From contig DAOUEK010000017.1 of assembly GCA_034430425.1 (NCBI GenBank), forward strand, positions 1 to 64,000: a stretch of DNA of 64,000 nt. The letters are read 5' to 3'. The translations under genes and the position numbers were made by a program. This document shows, in pieces, positions 51,174-59,964 of this stretch; within the stretch, counting starts at the first letter, position 1, and every line of letters starts with the position of its first letter. This DNA is from WVZH01 sp034430425 (GTDB taxonomy: Bacteria; Chloroflexota; Anaerolineae; Anaerolineales; E44-bin32). The notes below the pieces were generated by a model, which did not search any database, was not told the origin of the DNA, and saw nothing but the letters and a program-made list of their open reading frames with translations.

Positions 51174-51300
51174 TCACGGCAGTTCGCCAGTGCTGATATC
51201 CCAGATGTAAATATTGCCATCGTTGCCGTTGGCTACGATCAATCTTCCGGCTGGTGACCCGTCACAATCCATGATGGAAATCGTATCCCCCCAAGCATAC
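51174..51300 (-). pseudogene. WD40-like repeat remnant
   Basis: About 40 codons end at TGA 51176-51174. They read AWGDTISIMDCDGSPAGR, LIVANGNDGNIYIWDISTGE, LP: one blade of a WD40 propeller (DGNIYIWD, then STGE). No start or further blades are found upstream, since the next gene's 3' end (51305) abuts it. It is probably a left-over tail of a deleted gene. The rest of 51000-51300 holds only a hairpin TTCCGATGG/CCATCGGAA (51088-51114). Confidence 0.45.
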
Positions 51301-51304
51301 GAGC

Positions 51305-53473
51305 TTATTCCTCCGGTGTGCAGGGATCTCCGGGAAAGGCATCCTTTGGGCATGGAACCACACAGACTGGAGCAGTAGTTCCGTGTTGGGACACCATGCA
51401 GCCTTCCGGTTCGGGTTCGGTTAATTCGGGTGAGACGATCACAGGTTGAATGGATACATCTCCTGTCACTTCCACTGTGTTGAGCGCCACCCAGCAGTGT
51501 CCGTAGGCGCTGGGATTAATGATCCAGAGCCAGGTGCTGTCCTCGTTGCGCCCGTCGACCTGGGCGGTTTCGCCTTCCAGCAGCGAACCGGTGATCTTAT
51601 GGTCCGTGCTTGATCCTTCTCGACAGTTGGCGTTCATGATCGCCCTGGCTGTCGATGATCCATCATCATCAGGCTCAGGTTGTGATTCCTCTGGTTCGGC
51701 CCCGATCAACTCCTCTTCGAGTTCGAAGGCGCCGATGTCGCAATGTGTGCCCTGCGGACGGCTCACGCCGCGTTGATCTGTGGCAGGACAATCCCCGCCT
51801 CCCGCGCCGGCGTCTACCGCCGGACTGACGGGCATCAGGGCGTGAGTCCAGGTCGGCCCGCCATTGTTGGCCAATGGGTCGAGCAGCGGAGCCGTGCCGG
51901 GGATGTCGCTCAGGGTGAGATCGAGACTGCAGGTGTTATCGCTGTCCAGGTTGTGGCCTAGCGTGATGAAGTCGGCGCCGAAGCAATCCGCATCCGCATT
52001 ATCGGCGATGATGCTGCTCAACATTCGAGTCACACCGATGTTGACGCTGGAAATGCCGTGGGATGTGTTGTTGGAGATGGTTACGAATTTAAGTGTCATC
52101 TCACCGTTGTTGGCGATGCCGGCACCTTCCGGAGCGGTATTCCCGCTGATCGTGCTGTCGATAATCGTCAGGCTTCCACCGTCGGCGCCGGCGATGTAAA
52201 TGCCGCCGCCTTTATCAACAGCCGTGTTTCCGGTGATGGTAGAGCCCTCGATGACCATAGTAGCAACGGCATTGTTCTCCAAACCACCGCCCCACATGCT
52301 AGCTTCGTTCTCGGCGATCGTGGTGTCGTTGATCTGCATATTCCCGCGCACGTTCCAAATCCCGGCGCCCTTGGGAGAGAGGTTGAGTGTTACCCTGCTT
52401 TGACGTAAGTCCATTGAGCCGTAATTGAAAATCCCGGTGGAGATATGTTCGCTGACCTCCACATCCGATAACGTCATGCTTCCGTAGTTAATCACACCAG
52501 AACCAAGATTCTGCAGGATTTGGGTTCCGGTTATATCGGCGCTGGATGTGGTATCCAGGTTGCAGATCCCGGCGTAATAATCCGGAGCGGCGTTATCCGA
52601 CACGACACCCCCAGTAATTACAAGGACATCGAAATTGGTGATGCCGCCGCAATAGTCATACGAATTGGTGTTGTTGCGGTAGACATCCGTATCGGTCAGT
52701 GTCATCTGGCCCAGATTGTAGATACCACCTGCGTTGAAGTTATCCTGGAAGAGGCTGTCGTTGATTGTGGCGATTGCGCCTGTGTCGTTGTATAAACCGG
52801 CGCCAAGTTCTTCGGAGGTATTCATGGCGACTTCGCAGTTCGACATTATCAGGGTGTGCATGTTGTATATCCCGCCGCCATAGGCGTGATTCCCGACAGG
52901 CAGTTCGGCGGTATTGAAATTGAGCTCGACATTTTCGAGCATAAGCGTGCCGCGGTTGTGAATCCCGCCAGCGTTGAAGAGCCCAGGCCCGGGCACGGCT
53001 CCGATGGCGGTGTTGTGTGTCACTTTACTGTCGAAGAGCGACACTACGGCACCATCGTTCACCAGAATCCCGCCTGTTGTCTTGCCGCTGCCGTTGAAAA
53101 GATGCAGGTTGTGAATGGCGAGGGTGATTCCCGGATCAACGTACATCACGGTGCGTGTCCCATCGCCGTCCAATTTTACGGCTCCAACGCCTTCGATGGT
53201 GAGATCTTTATCGACGACAGTCGCCACAGAAGGGTTCAAGGCGTCGGTTTCGATGTAATCTCCCGCCATGATAAAGATCGTATCCCCATCCACGGCTTTG
53301 TCGCTGGCAGCTTCCAGGGTGAGGCAGGCGGTTGCGGGCGTATGGCAATCGTTGCTGTCATTCCCGGTGGTGGCGACGTACCAGATGTGCGGATCGGGGC
53401 TCGGAATACAGGCGGCAAGCAACATCAAGACGAGCGCGGTGAATGAAAAAGTCAGTGTGCTTCGAATCTTCAT
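51305..53473 (-). CDS. Right-handed beta-helix lipoprotein
   Basis: 722 residues. Lipoprotein signal (ALVLMLLAAC), then a pectate-lyase-like parallel beta-helix of many short rungs (GGGIYNMHTLIMSNCEVAMN; GAGIANNGEMTLKFVTISNN). The helix ends in the common closing block TWTHALMPVSPAVDAGAG ... CPATDQRGVSRPQG ... CDIGAFEL, known from choice-of-anchor Q proteins. An SH3-like C-terminal part and a Cys-rich tail follow. GAGGAG precedes ATG 53473. A surface-exposed adhesin-like or polysaccharide-binding role is plausible; no catalytic residues are identified. Confidence 0.8.
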   Translation of the reverse strand: MKIRSTLTFSFTALVLMLLAACIPSPDPHIWYVATTGNDSNDCHTPATACLTLEAASDKAVDGDTIFIMAGDYIETDALNPSVATVVDKDLTIEGVGAVKLDGDGTRTVMYVDPGITLAIHNLHLFNGSGKTTGGILVNDGAVVSLFDSKVTHNTAIGAVPGPGLFNAGGIHNRGTLMLENVELNFNTAELPVGNHAYGGGIYNMHTLIMSNCEVAMNTSEELGAGLYNDTGAIATINDSLFQDNFNAGGIYNLGQMTLTDTDVYRNNTNSYDYCGGITNFDVLVITGGVVSDNAAPDYYAGICNLDTTSSADITGTQILQNLGSGVINYGSMTLSDVEVSEHISTGIFNYGSMDLRQSRVTLNLSPKGAGIWNVRGNMQINDTTIAENEASMWGGGLENNAVATMVIEGSTITGNTAVDKGGGIYIAGADGGSLTIIDSTISGNTAPEGAGIANNGEMTLKFVTISNNTSHGISSVNIGVTRMLSSIIADNADADCFGADFITLGHNLDSDNTCSLDLTLSDIPGTAPLLDPLANNGGPTWTHALMPVSPAVDAGAGGGDCPATDQRGVSRPQGTHCDIGAFELEEELIGAEPEESQPEPDDDGSSTARAIMNANCREGSSTDHKITGSLLEGETAQVDGRNEDSTWLWIINPSAYGHCWVALNTVEVTGDVSIQPVIVSPELTEPEPEGCMVSQHGTTAPVCVVPCPKDAFPGDPCTPEE

Positions 53474-53754
53474 CGTATCTCTCCTCTGCATGGCTGGCTG
53501 CGTCGAAACGACGCTCGACATCGGTGTGGTCTTCTCACCTCATACTCTTGAACGCTTGAAGAGCTTGGTTTGTGACAGTTACTTTCAGCGTGTGGAAGTA
53601 TGGGAAGTTCCTTCCCTTTCGATCCGCAACAATCCCATGTTGACTCTACGTTGGTGGGCGATGTGTTGTCAAGGCGGATTCTTGACGAAAAAGGAACATT
53701 GGGATGCTGTTCAACGCATCCCAATGTTTTCATGACGATAAAAACTGTGGCTGT

Positions 53755-55758
53755 TTAGTAGCCCAGCAGGACATACATAGCGGTGTCGAGGAGGACATCT
53801 TCGTCATTCAGGTAAACGGCATCGAAGGTCTCCTGTGTGATGGGAACGGTTATATCCGGAACCACGCCAATGCCTTCAATGTGAATCTCGCCCTCGGCGT
53901 TGACTGCGCGCCCGATGGTGAAACGTATGCTCAGGTTTTCCGGCATGAGGAAATCTTCCACACTGCCACCCAGACCGGCGGTGGGATAATGCCCCACGAT
54001 CGTCGCTCGGTCTGCGATGGTCATGTCGTATGAGAAGAACTCGCAGGCGCTTGCGCATCCCGGCCCTACGATGACGACGATATCGCCATCGTACCGCAGC
54101 TCCTCACGCGGCAGGAAGAATTGGTCTTCGTCGCCGGGGTCGGCGTAGAAATCATCGATACTGTCATCGTAAAAACTGGTGTTCCCGATGACGTGTTCTT
54201 CCTCGAAGAAGTACGCGGCCATCTGATCAGCGAGATAACCGTTGCCACCGCCGTTGACGCGCATGTCGATGATCAATCCGGGAATGCTATACTCGTTCAA
54301 CTCCTCTATCATTCGTTCCCAGAGCTGTATGGTGAGCAGCTCATTGTCGAGGAAACCGGTGATCTTGACATAGGCCAAGCCGCTGTCGAGAATCTCGTAT
54401 TCTACCGGCAGTTCGAAGCCGGTAATGTCGGCGTAGGGCGAATTGGCGTAGAGACTTTCAAATTCCACCACGGTAGTTGGTGTAGCGACCTTTGCAGTTT
54501 CGGACGGGTTCGTATACGCAACCGTGACCCGTTCGTTGTCTGGAAATCGCAGCGCGAACAGGAGTTGCTCGAGTCTTTTCGTGTGCTCTGTACTGAAGGG
54601 CGACGACCAGGGTACGTTCGCGGAGATCACCTCGTCGATCGGTACACCATCGAGGGCGGTGATCTCGGCACCGATTTGGATGCCGGCTTCGGCGGCCGGT
54701 CCGTCTTCGAGAATGTAATTCACCAGTACGCGTCCGTCGCTCAATTCTACTGCTGCCATACCTAGTCCACCAATGATCTCGCGTTGAATCAGCGATCCAA
54801 GTACAGTGATGTCCATGCCGACGTGACCGTCCGGGATCGACCAGAGGAAGTCGCGCAGAGCGAGATAATACGCTTCTGTGTCTCCGGTTTCTTCGGCCGC
54901 TTCAAAGCGTGGTCGGAATTCCGATCGTAAGGCGTCCCAATCGATGCCCTTGTAATCGGTGAATGCGTATTCAGTGCGCATTTTCTCGAGCATTGCGTCG
55001 AAGGCTTCAGGGTAGGGGAGCGAAGAAAAATCGGAAAGGGCGATCGATTCCGGTTCGAGTAGATCGATGACGGCTTCCCTTGAGCGATCGAAGGTGAAGG
55101 GTTCTTGATCCATGTCGACTACAGTCCAGCCTTGTGGGACTTGTACGATGGGATCGTCGTCCGTGAAGAGCAAATCATCATCACCGAAGCCCGAGGGAAA
55201 ACCCTGGTTGTCATCTGGGGCAAATATTACGTATTTGCCTCCATATACCTCCAGGTAGTGATCGCGATCGTCGTTGATGCGCGTCGAAGCGTATGCGGAA
55301 GACCATCCGCCGCCGGATTGATCTCGCCGTTCGAGATAGGCGTCGCCCCAGGTGTTGGTCCAGTAGGCGACGGCGAAAATCATCACCCCATCGTCTGCTT
55401 TACCGTCGTTGTCCACATCCCGCTGCGTGCCGCGCGGCATGAGTGGCAGGGTGAGATTGTAGCTGAAGGGGGATTCGTAGAAATCTGAAGTGATCTGCCC
55501 CAAAACCTGGGATTCGACAGGGAATATAAAATCCCGTTCCCGCTCGACGAAACCGGCCTGGTCTTCGAGAATCACGATCGGCTCGGCGACTCCGAGTGTG
55601 AAGAACGGGTTGGTGTATGCGACTTCACCTGTGATGTATACCGGTCCACCCTCGTCGTTGACGATTTTGGCAGGAGGAACCTGATCGGTTTTGCAGCTTG
55701 TAAGCAGCATCACCAATAATGTGAACAGGACAAACCAGATCGCGTGTTTGGTTTTCAT
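53755..55758 (-). CDS. S41-family (C-terminal processing) peptidase lipoprotein
   Basis: 667 residues. Lipoprotein signal (FTLLVMLLTSC), a ~200-residue beta-rich N-terminal region with acidic DxDxDG-like loops (QRDVDNDGKADDG; possible calcium site), then a helical segment, a PDZ domain (ILEDGPAAEAGIQIGAEITA) and the S41 catalytic domain. The strand LIIDMRVNGGGNG and the nucleophile loop GPGCASACEFFSYDM (Ser after CA) are typical, and GLGGSVEDFLMPENL follows. It acts outside the cell. AT-rich DNA upstream (55759-56053) probably holds its promoter; nothing else is seen there except short palindromes. Confidence 0.82.
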   Translation of the reverse strand: MKTKHAIWFVLFTLLVMLLTSCKTDQVPPAKIVNDEGGPVYITGEVAYTNPFFTLGVAEPIVILEDQAGFVERERDFIFPVESQVLGQITSDFYESPFSYNLTLPLMPRGTQRDVDNDGKADDGVMIFAVAYWTNTWGDAYLERRDQSGGGWSSAYASTRINDDRDHYLEVYGGKYVIFAPDDNQGFPSGFGDDDLLFTDDDPIVQVPQGWTVVDMDQEPFTFDRSREAVIDLLEPESIALSDFSSLPYPEAFDAMLEKMRTEYAFTDYKGIDWDALRSEFRPRFEAAEETGDTEAYYLALRDFLWSIPDGHVGMDITVLGSLIQREIIGGLGMAAVELSDGRVLVNYILEDGPAAEAGIQIGAEITALDGVPIDEVISANVPWSSPFSTEHTKRLEQLLFALRFPDNERVTVAYTNPSETAKVATPTTVVEFESLYANSPYADITGFELPVEYEILDSGLAYVKITGFLDNELLTIQLWERMIEELNEYSIPGLIIDMRVNGGGNGYLADQMAAYFFEEEHVIGNTSFYDDSIDDFYADPGDEDQFFLPREELRYDGDIVVIVGPGCASACEFFSYDMTIADRATIVGHYPTAGLGGSVEDFLMPENLSIRFTIGRAVNAEGEIHIEGIGVVPDITVPITQETFDAVYLNDEDVLLDTAMYVLLGY

Positions 55759-56053
55759 TGCAGATCTCCTTTTTTGATCATGCGAGGCAAGTGATAGCAG
55801 CTCTCGTTGGATGGATCGTGTAATTTTGTATTCTCAAGCATAGAAACGGATTCTCTTGTAACAGTTTTGCATTGTACCAAACTTCGAATCTTGAAAATAG
55901 AATATTACCAATGTATTTTCGTTACTTTTTACACACCGTACGATCTTCTTGGGTGTAGATGATCTACTTGGTACTTTTTTGGGGATGGATCGATTTCCCA
56001 ATCGGAGCAGGCTTCTGCTTCGAGCACCGTATGCAATGGTGGATTTGAGGGAA

Positions 56054-56830
56054 CTAACCGCAGATCTCGCAGCGCGGGTTTTTATTCACACGAATATCTT
56101 CGAAACGCATTGCGAGACAATCGAAAATCAGTAAGCGGCCAATGAGCGAATCGCCGATCTCAAGGATGACTTTCAATGTCTCGGTCGCCTGGATCATCCC
56201 GATCACGCCCGGGACAACTCCAAAGATACCGTCTTCAGCAGCGTTCGGCATTAAATCCGCAGGCGGTGGAGCAGGAAAGATGCAGCGGTAGCAGGGTCCA
56301 CGGTCGCTCCAGAAGACACTCGCCTGACCTTCAAACCGGAAGACCGATCCATAGATGTGGGGTTTGCCGCTGCGCACACATACATCGTTCAGCAGGTATC
56401 GGGTGGGGAAGTTATCACTGGCATCGACGATTACGTCGTACGGTTGGGCGATTGTCTCAGCATTATCCTCGCTGAATGCTTGTGCATGGATATCTACCTG
56501 GACATTGGGATTGATGTCCAGCAAACGTGCTCTTGCAGATTCGACTTTTCGGTTCCCCAGGTTCGAGGTGCCATGTAAGATCTGGCGGTGGAGGTTGCTC
56601 AGTTCGACTTCGTCGGGATCGATCAAGCCGATACGGCCTACACCGGCGGCGGCAAGATACATGGATACAGGCGATCCCAATCCGCCTGTACCGATGATGA
56701 GTACCGCAGCCGCCTTAATATTCTGCTGCCCAGATCGGCCTACTTCCTGGAGCAGCAAGTGACGCGAATAGCGCTGGATTTCATCTCGAGAGAGTTCTGA
56801 ATATCCCCGGTTTTTATGTGAGTCAGGCAT
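56054..56830 (-). CDS. MoeB/ThiF-like adenylyltransferase
   Basis: 258 residues, E1-like fold. ATP motif IGTGGLGSP (46-54), the Arg finger and Asp in LSNLHRQILH, DASDNFPTRYLLND, and four zinc Cys: Cys180/183 (CYRC) and Cys254/257 (CEIC). It adenylates the C-terminal Gly-Gly of a ubiquitin-like sulfur carrier (MoaD, ThiS or similar). The stretch where relatives usually show SCAE reads NAAE (196-199), so the semi-conserved Cys in the crossover loop is absent. No rhodanese domain follows. GAGGTG precedes ATG 56830. No carrier gene is adjacent, so the pathway is not settled. Confidence 0.85.
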   Translation of the reverse strand: MPDSHKNRGYSELSRDEIQRYSRHLLLQEVGRSGQQNIKAAAVLIIGTGGLGSPVSMYLAAAGVGRIGLIDPDEVELSNLHRQILHGTSNLGNRKVESARARLLDINPNVQVDIHAQAFSEDNAETIAQPYDVIVDASDNFPTRYLLNDVCVRSGKPHIYGSVFRFEGQASVFWSDRGPCYRCIFPAPPPADLMPNAAEDGIFGVVPGVIGMIQATETLKVILEIGDSLIGRLLIFDCLAMRFEDIRVNKNPRCEICG

Positions 56831-57067
56831 GGTTTCACCTCAGGCTTATTTATAACCCTTCCGGGGAGACATGCAAATCGCTGCTTGTTTGGTTCGGATT
56901 TTGCATCGTGTTGTATTGGAGAGTGACCCTTGATCGCTGATTCCTTCATATCGCATCTTCCACTGATTGGTTCGCAGGAGTATCGCCAAGGATAGTTTCC
57001 GCAAGTTTGAACATGTATATGAAGCGCTTGCGGAGAGGAACTCTCCCGAGTAGGATAGTAGACCATT

Positions 57068-57889
57068 ATGTCGCAACGTCGTATTCTCCATACGCAGTCT
57101 CCGCCTCTCGAGCCGATAACGAGTCGAGTGATGCGGCATCTTGCGGTAACGTTTCTTGTGGCTGCAGGTTTGGCTACGGTTTTTACCGCATGGACTCCGG
57201 CCAGCCTCAACCCGGAAGAACTCGCCGGCCAGTTGGCTGCGGCTTTGGAGGATGAATCAGAAAAACCTCCCGCTTTGAACGCCTCGGGTGGGTTGGTGTC
57301 GGAGGATGGAAGACTTCGCATCGGGATTGTGGCCGGCCACTCTGGATTGTTCCCGGATACCGGCGCGCCTGATCCCGGCTCGATTTGTGAGGACGGTCTC
57401 ACCGAAGCTGAAGTAAATGCGGAGATTGCTTATCTGACAGTCAAGTATCTGGAAGCGGCTGGCATGCAGGTGGACCTTCTCGAGGAGTGGGATCCACGTT
57501 TGCAAGATTATCGAGCTGTTGCGTTAGTTTCGATCCATGCCGATTCCTGTCTGCCGATCAATGAGTATGCGACCGGATACAAAGTGGCTGCCGCAGTTGA
57601 CACGGTGATTCAAGATAAAGCACAGCGTTTGGTGGCTTGTATCATCGACCGCTATGGGGATGCAACGGACTTGTATTATCATTCGGGAAGCATCACCCGA
57701 GACATGACGGAGTATCATACCTTCCAGGAAATTCATACGCAGACACCGGCCGTGATAATCGAGACCGGTTTTCTCTACCTCGATCGAGATTTCCTCACAG
57801 GCAGTCCGGACCTCGCCGCCCGTGGTATCGCCGACGGGATTCTGTGTTACGTGAACAATGAGCCCATCGATCTAAGCAGCGAGAATTAG
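57068..57889 (+). CDS. N-acetylmuramoyl-L-alanine amidase (Amidase_3 type)
   Basis: 273 residues. An N-terminal membrane anchor (HLAVTFLVAAGLATVFTAW), a short linker, and a zinc amidase domain. Zinc and catalytic residues are seen as His91 in GIVAGHSG, Glu119 in TEAEVNAEIA, His157 in VSIHADS and a late Glu in VIIETGFLYLDRD. It cleaves the amide between muramic acid and the stem peptide. Two bases separate it from the L,D-transpeptidase gene, so the two cell-wall enzymes are cotranscribed. Confidence 0.82.
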   Translation: MSQRRILHTQSPPLEPITSRVMRHLAVTFLVAAGLATVFTAWTPASLNPEELAGQLAAALEDESEKPPALNASGGLVSEDGRLRIGIVAGHSGLFPDTGAPDPGSICEDGLTEAEVNAEIAYLTVKYLEAAGMQVDLLEEWDPRLQDYRAVALVSIHADSCLPINEYATGYKVAAAVDTVIQDKAQRLVACIIDRYGDATDLYYHSGSITRDMTEYHTFQEIHTQTPAVIIETGFLYLDRDFLTGSPDLAARGIADGILCYVNNEPIDLSSEN

Positions 57890-57891
57890 CC

Positions 57892-58881
57892 ATGGAGACA
57901 GAACCGGGTTTTCCCGGAATGAATGCTGCAGATCACATCTCGCTGCTTCAGGAAGCGAGGAATGCTTTCGCGGAGGACGATCACGAAAGAGCGCGGCGGT
58001 TGTGTCGGCGTGCGATCCGGCTGGCACCAAAGGATGAATTGCCCTGGGTTTTGATGGCTAAATATGCTTTACCCCGGAAGGGGTTGGAATATCTGGCGCG
58101 TGCGTTGGAGATCAATCCCAGGAGTCGCGTTGCGCGAAAAATGATCCGGGAATTGGTCCGTCGTATGCCCGCCGGCGAACGCCAGGAGGCGATCGAGGAA
58201 ATAACACTGCCCGAATCATTGGCGCATGAGCTTCTTCCCTCGGATGCGTTGACAATACGGCGTTTGCTTTCATCCCGCTTCATACTCGCAGCCCTGGTGG
58301 TTGTGGTGGCGGCCGCGATTTGGCTGGGGGGCCAGCCGGTCGATGCACTGCAGCCACAAATGTCTTCGGCCGGTATTGTCAAGGCCACCCTGACACCAAC
58401 ACATACACTGACCCCAACACCAACCCTGACGCCCACACCGACTCTAACACCCACACCAACGTTGACTCCCACCCCGCGACCTGCAGCATCTTCCCATTAC
58501 ACCACCAATCCGGCAGATCTTGCCGATGAAGGACGATGGATCGATGTCGATCTTTCCGCGCAGCGCGTTACCGCCTATGAAGGGGCGACGGCAGTGAAAT
58601 CGTTTCTTGTCTCGACCGGCACACGCGCCCATCCCACGGTTACCGGTCAGTATCGAATTTACCGAAAGTATGTCTCCGCACCGATGTCGGGTCCGGGATA
58701 TTACCTGCCCGGCGTGCCGTATACGATGTATTTTTACAAAGGCTATGCACTGCATGGGACCTACTGGCATAGCAATTTCGGAACACCGATGAGTCACGGC
58801 TGCGTCAATCTGTATACACCGGATGCCGAATGGTTATATAACTTCGCTTCGATCGGCACGCTGGTCAACGTTCATCCGTAG
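57892..58881 (+). CDS. L,D-transpeptidase (YkuD) with TPR-like N-terminus
   Basis: 329 residues. Residues ~12-95 form a TPR-like cytoplasmic segment, a membrane helix spans ~129-147, a Thr-Leu-Thr-Pro linker covers 166-196, and the YkuD domain runs from ~213. The active-site motif HGTYWHSNFGTPMSHGCVNL gives His288, His302 and Cys304. It makes 3-3 cross-links in peptidoglycan or attaches proteins. The linker would carry the catalytic domain across the wall. An intracellular TPR part on such an enzyme is less common and suggests cytoplasmic control. It follows the amidase by two bases. Confidence 0.88.
   Translation: METEPGFPGMNAADHISLLQEARNAFAEDDHERARRLCRRAIRLAPKDELPWVLMAKYALPRKGLEYLARALEINPRSRVARKMIRELVRRMPAGERQEAIEEITLPESLAHELLPSDALTIRRLLSSRFILAALVVVVAAAIWLGGQPVDALQPQMSSAGIVKATLTPTHTLTPTPTLTPTPTLTPTPTLTPTPRPAASSHYTTNPADLADEGRWIDVDLSAQRVTAYEGATAVKSFLVSTGTRAHPTVTGQYRIYRKYVSAPMSGPGYYLPGVPYTMYFYKGYALHGTYWHSNFGTPMSHGCVNLYTPDAEWLYNFASIGTLVNVHP
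58387..58476 (+). repeat. Tandem repeat coding for the Thr-Leu-Thr-Pro linker
   Basis: Degenerate ~18-bp units of the type (CTGACNCCNACNCCNACN) encode TLTPTP repeats inside the L,D-transpeptidase gene. Slippage could alter linker length in frame. Confidence 0.8.
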
Positions 58882-59028
58882 GTAATCTGGAATCAAAATT
58901 TCCATGATTACTTTCTTGGTCTGTTGGGGAGATCCAAAAATGGATTATTGTAAAGTTTTACCAGCTTTAATTTACCCCCAGATTTGGTAATATTAACTCG
59001 TCCGTATTTGTCTGAATGGAGTATTTTC

Positions 59029-59388
59029 ATGCCAGAATTGACCCTTGAAGGGCACGGCACCTTTGAGGTAAAAAAGGGCACCCGCTTGGTCCGTGCGATC
59101 GAAGACTGTGGTGTTGATATCCTGCATCGATGCGGTGGGTACGCAAAGTGTACGACCTGCCGTGTGGTGTTCCTTGAAGGAGAACCCCAGAATCGCACGC
59201 TTGCGGAGCGGGACAAGCTAAAAGAAAAAGGTGAGAGTGGGATCCGGCTTTCCTGCCAGTGTCTCGTCGAGAATGACATGACGGTGCGTGTGTTGAATAC
59301 TTTGAAGAGTACGGGGCTCGATAGCCCCGGTGATCCGCCGGAGGCGCAGATCACCCCCGAACCGGAATGGGTCTCACTTTCGGAGTAA
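59029..59388 (+). CDS. 2Fe-2S ferredoxin
   Basis: 119 residues. The plant-type ligand set is Cys35, Cys41, Cys44 (RCGGYAKCTTC) and Cys76 (LSCQC). The first loop has one more residue pattern variation than plant ferredoxin, closer to the adrenodoxin/chlorosome-type or vertebrate-type loops. The C-terminus is extended by an acidic Pro-rich tail. GGAG at 59018-59021 supports ATG 59029 over an upstream in-frame start. It carries electrons to an unknown partner. The next gene begins six bases after its stop and is probably its functional partner. Confidence 0.88.
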   Translation: MPELTLEGHGTFEVKKGTRLVRAIEDCGVDILHRCGGYAKCTTCRVVFLEGEPQNRTLAERDKLKEKGESGIRLSCQCLVENDMTVRVLNTLKSTGLDSPGDPPEAQITPEPEWVSLSE

Positions 59389-59394
59389 GGAATC

Positions 59395-59823
59395 GTGGTT
59401 CGCAGAGCGTTGTTTCAGGGACTTGTCATCGACGAAAAAGATCATCCCGTTGAGGTCGATATCGTGGGCGGTGAGGCGTACTACATCGTCGATGATGATG
59501 GTTTCCGGCGCCATATCGAATGTGAATACGTTGACCGCCAGGTCCTCGAACATTTCCAGGAAATGATACGCGGTCATGAAGACTTGGTTACAACGGGCAC
59601 GATGGAGATGCTCGGTCAGGATGATATTTTCACGAAAGCCATGATCGAGAACCAGCTCAAGAATATAGATACGCAATTCGATGCCATGCTTCAGCAGGGT
59701 TTACCGGAAGAGGCTCGGGCATATCTGGGAATGCTTGGGTTCCGTGTGGTGATCGATATGCGTGGTGACGTTATTCGAGTCGATCAGCCGGAAGGGTCCG
59801 ATTCAGATGAGCCCTATGATTGA
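59395..59823 (+). CDS. Small protein of unknown function coupled to the ferredoxin
   Basis: 142 residues from GTG 59395, with AAGGA just upstream. The N-terminal half is beta-rich (FQGLVIDEKDHPVEVDIVGG, then AYYIVDDDGFRRHIECEYVD), the C-terminal half helical and acidic (TKAMIENQLKNIDTQFDAML). One Cys only (Cys43), so it is not a metal protein by itself. No family recognised; similar proteins seem to accompany ferredoxins in Chloroflexota, but this is from memory. It starts six bases after the ferredoxin stop, which argues for a joint role. Confidence 0.6.
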   Translation: MVRRALFQGLVIDEKDHPVEVDIVGGEAYYIVDDDGFRRHIECEYVDRQVLEHFQEMIRGHEDLVTTGTMEMLGQDDIFTKAMIENQLKNIDTQFDAMLQQGLPEEARAYLGMLGFRVVIDMRGDVIRVDQPEGSDSDEPYD

Positions 59824-59964
59824 TGTCTGGCGGTTGATTGCCTGGTGGAATGGTCTTCGTGATTCGTCTCTTGTGTGATCACATCGGATGTGAATCGTCT
59901 TCGCTGGAGATGGCCTCTCGGTTATAATCCTATACGCCAATTCATTTTGTAACTGGAGTTCGTT

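Noticed and set aside
58387..58476. Possible CRISPR-like or regulatory repeat
   Set aside because: The repeat is in frame, codes for a Thr-Pro linker and has no spacers. No CRISPR array was seen anywhere in the window.
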